Assembly (NCBI GenBank): GCA_019918135.1
Contig: WBZZ01000979.1
Location: 97,501-120,000 of the forward strand
DNA length: 22,500 nt
Direction of reading: 5' to 3'
From: Paulinella micropora
Taxonomy: Eukaryota > Cercozoa > Imbricatea > Euglyphida > Paulinellidae
Shown here: positions 1-7,324 of the stretch, one piece after another
How the letters are laid out: each line of letters opens with the position of its first letter
Numbering within the stretch: position 1 is the stretch's first letter
The notes under the pieces: model-generated
What the model was told of the DNA's origin: nothing
What the model saw: the letters and a program-made list of their open reading frames with translations, nothing else
Databases searched by the model: none
Translations under genes and position numbers: made by a program

Positions 1-176
1 AAATGCAATTGCTGGGAAAACTTTGAATTAATCGTTTGAAGTCATTTCTGAACGGAATCGAAAACTAGTTAGTGAAGTCGAAACGTCGTGCAGAGGAGAA
101 TCTAACGGTCCGGTCAAAAATAGATGGGTGACAACTATATCGGTTTTGGCCGGTCGTTAAAGTGCTCAGTCTGATA
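1..176 (-). repeat. 3' LTR, partial (cut by window edge)
   Basis: Bases 1-176 match 13784-13959 directly without gaps. The only differences are at 4 (t versus g at 13787) and 16 (g versus a at 13799). Identity stops sharply at 176/13959, next to a polypurine tract on this side and to unrelated flank on the other, as expected of an LTR boundary. In element orientation the LTR begins TATCAGACTG rather than the usual TG. The other end lies left of the window, so the LTR length is unknown. Confidence 0.9.
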
Positions 177-193
177 GCTCCCCCCCCCAGACC
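177..193 (-). other. Polypurine tract
   Basis: Read on the minus strand this is GGTCT, then nine G (180-188), then AGC, directly before the 3' LTR. This is the expected place for the RNase H-resistant primer for plus-strand DNA synthesis in LTR elements. The position and the G run are seen; the function is inferred. Confidence 0.8.
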
Positions 194-709
194 TAACGGT
201 TGAGTAGAGTTGCGTACAGAATGAGTGACTAACGATAGAGTCAGTGACTTGTCTCAGAAAAAAGGAGTAAAGAGAAGGGTGAGTCTCCTTAACCTATAAG
301 GGGATGATGAAGAGGAAGTGCGTCGGTGTGAAGCGCATTGCAGACGAAGATCAGCCGGGGCCGGATATCGGAGTGCGAAGCGGAACTGAGACAATTGAGG
401 CGCAGTAGCGATGCGTTGATATTGGGGAGCTGACGTCGAGCCGTAGAAAGTTAGGTGGCCATGTATCTCACAGCCGAGATGAACCATGTTGAAATGCACC
501 TAATGTGCCGTGCCGATATAATCACTGAGGTGTTCAGATTCGATGAGAATGATCGTTGACCTGCAGGCATAAAAGGCGACCAAGGACTTACACGGATACG
601 CTGGTCTTGGCGTAACTTGTCTAGGGACGATGGCGTATCAAGTGGGAAAAGCGCGGGGCTGTGGCTGGGTGAGGCCGGTACGATGAGTAAAACCCACTTG
701 AGAGTGTGG
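194..709 (-). other. Retrotransposon 3' untranslated region
   Basis: About 515 bases lie between the Pol TAG stop (710-712) and the polypurine tract. Short open frames occur here on the minus strand (254-499 and 451-804), but none shows a recognisable domain and the second overlaps the Pol end in another frame. I see no further gene, so an envelope-like or accessory product is not supported. Confidence 0.6.
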
Positions 710-3700
710 CTATTCCTTTGATGTGGCCTGCTTGCCTTTCTGGAAGGTGTGCAGTGGAAAGGATTCGCCGGTGATGAGAGGGCCTCGAAGACGTTTAAGA
801 ACATTGGCGGGTAGCTTGCCTTTGTCTTTCAGCTTCTTGAAGGGGCGCCAATCAATCTGTCGATGGACGACTTGATCGTTTGTGATGTCGAAGAGAAGGG
901 GCTTCCAGTGGGCCAAGGGTTTGTCCCAGCGCTGGATTGTGCTCTGATCCTTTGTGTCTTCATAGATGGGACGGTAGAGAGGGCTTTCTTTGGAGGTCGT
1001 GCCGAGTTGGTGAACTACGAGGTCGTTTTCCTCATTCTCTGGATCCTCGTCTAAAACGATGCCAAGTTTAACCTGGTCGCGGTCGATGAAAGCCACGACT
1101 TCGCCGGTTGTGTAGTTGACTGAGTCGTCATCGTACTCGTCCACTGCGACTGTGTTGAGCGGAGTGACGCCATCAGTCGGTGCAGTGTACGGAGCGAGGT
1201 GTGAGCGGTCGATGCGTTTCAATACCTTGTTGGTCTTGAGGTGGCGCATTTTGAAGCAGTTGGAGCTGACCTGCTCAACGATGGTGTAGGGGCCGTCGAA
1301 CTGGAGAACGGATGAGGCTGGAATGCCTTGTTTGGAAGGCTTAGGGCGGTAGACGGAGGCTGTGTCGCCTACTTTCCATTCCTTGATAGCCTTGCGGCGG
1401 CCTTTGTTCTTTTGAGCGACGGACCGGGCGCGCGTAACGGTGGTGTACGCGCTGACATAAGCTGTGACAACGGTGCGGGCGCTGTTCAGCAAAGCGATCT
1501 GATCTGCCGACTGGAGTGCCAGTGTCGGTGCGGCGTCGAGTGCGGCGCTGGAGGCGGCGGCGCGGGTGTTGACTATTTCCGGTGAGTCGAAGAAGGCGGT
1601 TGTGCCGGTCGCCGCGGTTGTGCCGGTCGCTGTAGAGACGTATGTGTTCTGAGCGAAGGAAAGAGAAGGGATGATGCTGGGCCAGTTAGTCTTTTCTGCT
1701 TTGGGCAAAGACTGAACTGCTGTGCGGATAGCCTTGTGGCGGCATTCGACGTAGCCAAGTTGATGATGCGAGTAGGGCGCGGTGGTGAGCCATTCGAGGC
1801 CGGCTACGCTGCAAAATTGTTTGGCCAACGTACCGATGAAAGAACTATGGTAGTCGGAAAAGATGGATTCCGGAAAACCAAAGATGTAGGCCCAACGGTT
1901 GAGTATGATCTCCACAGTTTCTTCCGCAGATGTGGACTTACAGGGGATAAACTGGAGGAATCCCGAGAAGAGATCGACGATTGTCAAGATGTACTGAGAG
2001 GCGACGCCGGGGATGCCGATGTGGACGTGGTCGAGACCGATGCCCTGTCCTTGATGTGTCCACGTTAACGAGGAGTAGCGGCCGTGGTTAAGGGTCAGGC
2101 GGGCGTGGACGAACTGGCAAAAGTGGCAGTCGCGGAGGGCGGCGAGGACATCAGAGTGCATGTTGTCCGTGCCGTCAGTACGGAACCAGACATAGCGCTC
2201 CTTGATGAAGGGGACGAGCGTCGGCGCTTTGGCTTGGTTCTGCATGAGATGTGCGTAGTTAATCAGGGGGCGGCGTAGCTCTTCTGGAACGTAAACCTTG
2301 ACGGAGGACTGTTCGGGGTCGGATGAGACAGCGATGCCTTGTCGTAGGGTCAGCTCGATGGGGCCGGCGAAGACGGAGGGTGATTCGTCTGTCCAGAGAG
2401 GGGCCGTGAGTCCGTCTTGTCGTTGCGCGTTGATGATCTCTTGGCGGGTGACGCGCTGAGCGTGCGATGTGGCGACAAGTGGATAGATGTAATGTTTCTC
2501 CATGCCAAGTCCGTGGACCAGCCAGACGAGGTTGTCGTCGAGGAACAAGATCTTGCGGCATTGTTCGACGATCTTCTGTGGAAGGGTGTCATCGGGGACG
2601 CAATGGACCAAGTCCTGAGGCATGAGCAGTGCGAACGGTTTGCGGAGAGCGAACATATCGCGGGCAACCATTGGAGAGCGTTCGGCTGTGGGAATGATGA
2701 TGGCCAAGTCCCATGGGGCCTGGATGCTGCGCAGTGTCGGGCCGCCGCGTAGGATTCGACACGAGAGTGACTTGAGTCGAGTATCCAGGGCTGCGTGCGT
2801 ACCTTCGACTGCTAACCAAAGGGTTGAGCCTGCTCGAGGGGTCGGAATGGTGGATAGTAACTGGAGGGTCGCCTCGGCTTCGCCAATGAGGGTAGGCTGG
2901 CCGGGGGCTATGCATGGAACGCGAGACAGACCGTCGGGGAGTTGATTCTGCTTACCGGGTAGGTACTCGAACTTGAAGCGGATAGTTTGAAGTGTCTCCA
3001 AGACCCAGTTTACAACCATGGGGCTGCGAGCGTGCCATAGCCATAAGAGGGGCCGGTGGTCGGTGACGATGGTGAGCTCGTGATCGCTGGCATCAATGTA
3101 GTAGCGGCATTGTTGGATACCGTAGATGACGCCGTAGGCTTCACGAACGTAGGTTGCCCATCGTGTCTGCGTGTCGGTGAACTTCTGTGAGAAGTACTGG
3201 ATGACCGGAGCATTTCGCTCTGGACCACTGTGTAGAGCGCCACCAATGCCTATCTGGCTAGCGTCCGTCCGGAGGTAGAGTCGTTGTGATGGCTCGTACT
3301 TGACCAGGATGGGTAGCGTAGTAAGGACACGGCGGAGCTTTCTCATGCATTTCTGCTCAGCCTGGGTCAGGTAGGGGGCACCTGATGGCCGGGCGTGGGT
3401 AGACTTGAGAAGATTGGTGAGCGGTGCCACCAGTCGAGAATAGTCAGGGATATGGGCTTGGATGAAGTTGGTCATACCTAAGACTGATCTGACTTCCGAA
3501 ACGTTGGAAGGGTCGGCTAACTTGAGAATTGCGTCGACCTTGGATGTATCCGCTGCGATACCTTTCTTGCTGCAGCGCTTTCCCAAAATTATGAGTTCCC
3601 GATATCCTAAGCGTAGTTTCCGGGCCGATCCGTGGAGGCCGGAGTTTCGCATAGCCATGAAGATGGATCGGAGCTCGTGAAGATGGGTGTCGAAGTCTTC

Positions 3701-4603
3701 TGAGCCGTCTGTGACGTCGTCGAGGTAAGCGGAGGCGGATGTGTTCCAAAAGTCCAGATGGTTGAAGGACTTATCCATAGCGCGTTGGAAATCTCCCGGA
3801 GCGCGGTGAACGCCTTGGGGCATGAAATTCGGAACTAGGAGTCCTAATGGTGTCCAAACGGCGAGAATGTCGCGGCTGCCGTCATCTGGATTGAGTCGCA
3901 GATGCGTAAAGCCGTCGACCATGGCGATGGTGCTGAGATAGTGCCATCCCGCGAAGCGCTCGCGGTATTGGTCTGGGTTGGGTAGACCCGGCACGGGCAG
4001 GTGGAGGTTATCGTTGGCAGCGCGGTAGTCGTAGACGTTGCGGATGTCGCGGATGACTGATTTCGCTAGGTCCTCGAACTTTCCCACAGGGCAGGCACGA
4101 CTAGCCCAGGCACAGTTTGCTGAGGCCATGGACCAGAGGCCAGACGTGAGGGCGTCTGTTGCCCATCCTTTGAGATATTGATGTACCGCCGGAGTCCAAT
4201 TCGGGCACTGGACCGCGATCGGTTTGGCTCCTGGTTTGAGTACCAATGATACCACTGTGTGGTTGAAGACACCTGCTTTGTTCTGAAAAACATCGTCGAA
4301 TTCTCCGAGGAGCGCCCATAGGAGTTGTTGTTGTTCCGCAGTGAGGCCAGGGTTGATGACTTCAGGTGCGTATTTGGGCGCAGGCGGAGCAGCGAGCTGA
4401 ACTGCCTGTTTGTCTAGAAAGTCGCGGCAAAGTCTCTCTGAAATGAGAAGCCAAGGGGTAGGTTGTGTACCACTTACTGTTGTTGCTGTACAGTAAAGCA
4501 TGCGCGCGTCCGAACATGTGGAAGCGAAATCCGCCATGAGCGGGCTGAGATGAGGAGCGTCTTCTACGAAGAAGGTTGTCATCTCTTGTTGCGTGCGGGC
4601 CAT
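710..4603 (-). CDS. pol: Retrotransposon Pol: RT, RNase H, integrase
   Basis: This segment copies the element RNA and integrates the DNA. Numbering is from the ATG at 4603. A pre-RT segment with EFDDVF (about 85-112) is followed by RT with catalytic D230 (MVDGF) and Y293-L-D-D296. RNase H carries D447, E488, D515 and D557. Integrase has CHFC (C826, C829) and a D858, D917, E953 triad with exactly 35 residues between the last two, then GPY/F at 1104-1106. The zinc-binding part shows H785 but lacks a second His at normal spacing. About 150 residues after GPY/F are unrecognised, with no clear chromodomain. The frame is open back to the TGA at 4664-4666, so translation may enter by readthrough instead of the ATG. 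No internal stop is present and it ends in TAG. The domain calls are firm; the start is not. Confidence 0.93.
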   Translation of the reverse strand: MARTQQEMTTFFVEDAPHLSPLMADFASTCSDARMLYCTATTVSGTQPTPWLLISERLCRDFLDKQAVQLAAPPAPKYAPEVINPGLTAEQQQLLWALLGEFDDVFQNKAGVFNHTVVSLVLKPGAKPIAVQCPNWTPAVHQYLKGWATDALTSGLWSMASANCAWASRACPVGKFEDLAKSVIRDIRNVYDYRAANDNLHLPVPGLPNPDQYRERFAGWHYLSTIAMVDGFTHLRLNPDDGSRDILAVWTPLGLLVPNFMPQGVHRAPGDFQRAMDKSFNHLDFWNTSASAYLDDVTDGSEDFDTHLHELRSIFMAMRNSGLHGSARKLRLGYRELIILGKRCSKKGIAADTSKVDAILKLADPSNVSEVRSVLGMTNFIQAHIPDYSRLVAPLTNLLKSTHARPSGAPYLTQAEQKCMRKLRRVLTTLPILVKYEPSQRLYLRTDASQIGIGGALHSGPERNAPVIQYFSQKFTDTQTRWATYVREAYGVIYGIQQCRYYIDASDHELTIVTDHRPLLWLWHARSPMVVNWVLETLQTIRFKFEYLPGKQNQLPDGLSRVPCIAPGQPTLIGEAEATLQLLSTIPTPRAGSTLWLAVEGTHAALDTRLKSLSCRILRGGPTLRSIQAPWDLAIIIPTAERSPMVARDMFALRKPFALLMPQDLVHCVPDDTLPQKIVEQCRKILFLDDNLVWLVHGLGMEKHYIYPLVATSHAQRVTRQEIINAQRQDGLTAPLWTDESPSVFAGPIELTLRQGIAVSSDPEQSSVKVYVPEELRRPLINYAHLMQNQAKAPTLVPFIKERYVWFRTDGTDNMHSDVLAALRDCHFCQFVHARLTLNHGRYSSLTWTHQGQGIGLDHVHIGIPGVASQYILTIVDLFSGFLQFIPCKSTSAEETVEIILNRWAYIFGFPESIFSDYHSSFIGTLAKQFCSVAGLEWLTTAPYSHHQLGYVECRHKAIRTAVQSLPKAEKTNWPSIIPSLSFAQNTYVSTATGTTAATGTTAFFDSPEIVNTRAAASSAALDAAPTLALQSADQIALLNSARTVVTAYVSAYTTVTRARSVAQKNKGRRKAIKEWKVGDTASVYRPKPSKQGIPASSVLQFDGPYTIVEQVSSNCFKMRHLKTNKVLKRIDRSHLAPYTAPTDGVTPLNTVAVDEYDDDSVNYTTGEVVAFIDRDQVKLGIVLDEDPENEENDLVVHQLGTTSKESPLYRPIYEDTKDQSTIQRWDKPLAHWKPLLFDITNDQVVHRQIDWRPFKKLKDKGKLPANVLKRLRGPLITGESFPLHTFQKGKQATSKE

Positions 4604-4663
4604 TCGAATAGGATCAGGAGGTGAGACTAGAACCGTATCTGGAGAGGGCCCCAGATTTGGTTG

Positions 4664-4666
4664 TCA
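4664..4666 (-). promoter_or_regulatory. In-frame TGA with CARYYA readthrough context
   Basis: The minus-strand context is GAG TGA CAA CCA AAT. CAACCA matches CARYYA, the hexamer known from tobamovirus-type programmed readthrough, and C directly after TGA is a leaky context in many eukaryotes. The 20 codons between this TGA and the Pol ATG at 4603 are all open in the same frame. The sequence facts are direct; the readthrough function is inferred. Confidence 0.55.
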
Positions 4667-7315
4667 CTCCCGACCCTGTTTGGTATTCAATCGTTCGTGT
4701 AGTCCGGTACCAGGCCGAGCATTCATGTAGAAGTGGCGGCGTTGAGTCGGGGCTGCAGGACGGTGCTGCGGGCGCGGAGGTGGCTTGCGACGGGAGTCAT
4801 ACGAGCGCTTCCAAGGTATCGGATCAGGTTTGGCGGAGTAGCCTTGTCGTTGCGTCCGATATCCCTGGTTGGGCCGGTGTATGCCGTCAGCGGCCGGCGG
4901 ACGATAATTCCGCTTGGCGCCTTGGGCACGTTTGCAGTTCTTCTTGTAGCGAGGGCGGCCACCAAGACTGCTGTGGAATGCTGATCGAGCTGGTCTCGGC
5001 TTGTACTTTCGCGCTGCAGTAGTGCGAGTCGCACCGGTGTTTTCGCAACCGCCGTAGCGGCACTTACACCACGGCTGGTGAGCCCGTGTGAGGTGTAGTG
5101 CTTGCCACGCGAAGATGTCCTCTGGGACGTCATAAGCGAATTGATTGCAGTCGAGCGATGGCATGGTATCTATTGAATACCGAACAGGATCCACACTATG
5201 TTTCCCTTTGTAGACTAGTTCAGCAAGGATCTGCCAGACTCGTTCTTTGTCTGCAACGCTTTGCGCGCCGTTGATGGCTGCAGATGCGTTGGTATGCGCG
5301 CAGTCCAGAGAGTAAGGAATGATGAGGTTGCAGTTGCTGAAGTAGTTGAGCTCGGAGAGGAGCTCCTGTCGAACAGTGGTTCGTAGACTAGGGTTGATAG
5401 CGGAAAGCTGAAACGAAGGCTGCGTTGGTCGATCAGATGGTTTGCGACCTAAGCAGTGCTTTGCTGTGCAAATACACCATGGTGAGTGGGGTATAAGGCA
5501 TGACTTGCGCGAGGCTCGGAAGGAAAAGATGCCGTCGAATAGATCTTGTCGGGTACCAGCGTCGAAGTCTGGTTCGCATTGGAGGTAGGGGATACCCGTG
5601 CGTTGTCCGAGGTTGATCCAGAAAGCGATCTTGTGCCAAAGATGGCGTTGCCAATCCGAGTCGATTTTGTCCGTAAGGTAAGCTGTAGCGGCGTTGAGTC
5701 CGCCGGAGGGAACACAGCAGATCCATTCCATGTGCGCAAAATAATTGAGGTGTCGCAGAATTTTGATGCGCATGTCCGTGCGTAAGCTTGGGTTGATGGC
5801 AACAAGACGAAACATACCTGGGAATATAGGCGGTGGAGCCGGTTCGAGCGGAGGCCATGTTGCTTGTTGTTTTGCTTGTGAACGCCGGTTCATGGGGTGG
5901 GTTGGTGCTGACGCAGTCGTCGATGAAGAGGAGGACGATGATGACGATGATGCGGCCGTAGTTGGCCGACCACTTGTCGGGCCGGGCGGATCCGGTTCTG
6001 GTTCGTTGTCGTCTTGTCTTCCTTGTGACGTTTGCGGTTTGCAGCTTGTCTTTGAGACGCGAGGTGCAGTAGATACAGATTGCGGGTCTGTATTACTCTG
6101 AGTTGTGGATTGCGATGCAGAGGCCGATCCGAAAAAGTTGTACGGTGCAGGGGCCGATCCGAAAATGTTTTGCCATGCCCTACCAGAGCTGCTCGAGGTG
6201 CTGGAGCTTGAGGTGCTGGAGCTCGAACTGCTGGCGGCGGGTGCCGGCAGGAATTCTTCTAGTAGTTTGGCGTCAGGGTCGGGTTCCTGTGCTTTGGTCT
6301 GTTCGGGCAGCATCGGGGCTACATCGAATCCAGGATCGATGAACATACCGTAGGGGTGTCCTATCCGGTAGTGTCCGCGTGTTTCCACTGGGCTGAGCGT
6401 GTGGATCTGAAGAGGTAGGTGCAGGAGGGTCTCGAATTGAAATTCCGTTTCTGACATTTCCATTTCGCAATAAAAATGTCGGAGGCGATCCGCAGTTTCG
6501 GGTAGCTTCAGATTGATCCAACGTCCTGCAGGTGTGTGGCGATCTTCCGGTTGTGCGGAGTGAGCCTTGCCGTCGTCCCACTTCCGAATGTGAGGATTAG
6601 GGTCGAAGTTCTTAGTGAACCGGCGGATGCATGGTACACCTGTAGGGTTACCTCTCAGACGCCTTTCTCGTGAGTACGGATTGATGATATCAATATCACA
6701 CGGAAAAGTGTCCGAGGGATGATGAACAACGTGTGTTTCACGGCTGCGACGTAGGCCTGTTTGTGTGCCTATCATGAATATAGCGGTTTGAGCTATAATC
6801 CACATCACGTTTTCAAATCTCATGTAGTGGAATGTCGTAGGCTTCTCTCCGAGATCGGCGAGGCCTGACGTGCCGTCTTCCGTCCACTGCTGGCATCCTC
6901 GTAGGTATTCGTCCAGTTGATGAGCGTCTTGCTTCTCGTCGAGTGTACACGTTCCTGTAGTGACCTTGATTCCGTTCGTCATTCCTAACCAGTTGTCTTG
7001 GAGGATGTTGTCGAACAACTCTCCGTCGCTACTATCTGTGTAGTAGATGGTCAAAGAACTGTTCCGGAAGTAGTTCATCGGAAGGTCGACGATGCAAGTG
7101 TAGTTGCGCTCGTGTACTTGTACCCCGTAGATGTCATGGTAGAAGTCGGAAGCGATAATTTTCAGCCAGATGGGGTCAATACATGGCAGGCGATGGAAGT
7201 AGTGTTGCAAAGCGAAGCAGCGTTCTCGAGTCGGAAGCTGGAACGCGTAACGTCTGTGTGTTGCGCCACCAAATCCAGGGGCCAGGGTAAGTTGACCTGT
7301 AGTCGGGACGTCCAA
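4664..7315 (-). CDS. Novel middle ORF with duplicated Cys-cluster domain
   Basis: The family is not recognised. Numbering is from 7315. The first codons have no ATG (7315 is TTG and the first Met is near residue 80), and the frame continues from the upstream segment after its TGA at 7322-7324, so readthrough is the likeliest entry. Visible parts are a mixed N-terminal region (1-350), Ser runs near 360-380 and 455-466, then two copies of a domain of about 120 residues (505-622 and 633-761). Each copy starts with INPSLRT, has LNYF shortly after and ends in a PWC-x-C-x4-C cluster. A strongly basic, Arg/Lys/Tyr/Pro-rich tail (765-883) looks nucleic-acid binding. There is no clear signal peptide or membrane anchor, so it does not look like an envelope protein. 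A second nucleocapsid or chaperone-like role is only a guess. It ends in TGA (4664-4666) followed by CAACCA. Confidence 0.75.
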   Translation of the reverse strand: MDVPTTGQLTLAPGFGGATHRRYAFQLPTRERCFALQHYFHRLPCIDPIWLKIIASDFYHDIYGVQVHERNYTCIVDLPMNYFRNSSLTIYYTDSSDGELFDNILQDNWLGMTNGIKVTTGTCTLDEKQDAHQLDEYLRGCQQWTEDGTSGLADLGEKPTTFHYMRFENVMWIIAQTAIFMIGTQTGLRRSRETHVVHHPSDTFPCDIDIINPYSRERRLRGNPTGVPCIRRFTKNFDPNPHIRKWDDGKAHSAQPEDRHTPAGRWINLKLPETADRLRHFYCEMEMSETEFQFETLLHLPLQIHTLSPVETRGHYRIGHPYGMFIDPGFDVAPMLPEQTKAQEPDPDAKLLEEFLPAPAASSSSSSTSSSSTSSSSGRAWQNIFGSAPAPYNFFGSASASQSTTQSNTDPQSVSTAPRVSKTSCKPQTSQGRQDDNEPEPDPPGPTSGRPTTAASSSSSSSSSSTTASAPTHPMNRRSQAKQQATWPPLEPAPPPIFPGMFRLVAINPSLRTDMRIKILRHLNYFAHMEWICCVPSGGLNAATAYLTDKIDSDWQRHLWHKIAFWINLGQRTGIPYLQCEPDFDAGTRQDLFDGIFSFRASRKSCLIPHSPWCICTAKHCLGRKPSDRPTQPSFQLSAINPSLRTTVRQELLSELNYFSNCNLIIPYSLDCAHTNASAAINGAQSVADKERVWQILAELVYKGKHSVDPVRYSIDTMPSLDCNQFAYDVPEDIFAWQALHLTRAHQPWCKCRYGGCENTGATRTTAARKYKPRPARSAFHSSLGGRPRYKKNCKRAQGAKRNYRPPAADGIHRPNQGYRTQRQGYSAKPDPIPWKRSYDSRRKPPPRPQHRPAAPTQRRHFYMNARPGTGLHERLNTKQGRE

Positions 7316-7321
7316 GCAGTT

Positions 7322-7324
7322 TCA
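7322..7324 (-). promoter_or_regulatory. In-frame TGA between segments 1 and 2
   Basis: The minus-strand context is CCA TGA AAC TGC TTG. The frame stays open on both sides and the next segment has no nearby ATG, so stop-codon readthrough is a reasonable way to make it. The downstream hexamer AACTGC does not fit the CARYYA or CTA-type readthrough signals. A GGACGTCC palindrome follows shortly. Reinitiation, splicing or a point mutation remain possible. Confidence 0.45.

Noticed and set aside
254..804. Small minus-strand frames after Pol as an envelope-like gene
   Set aside because: They are short, in different frames, partly overlap the Pol end, and show no signal peptide or membrane segment.
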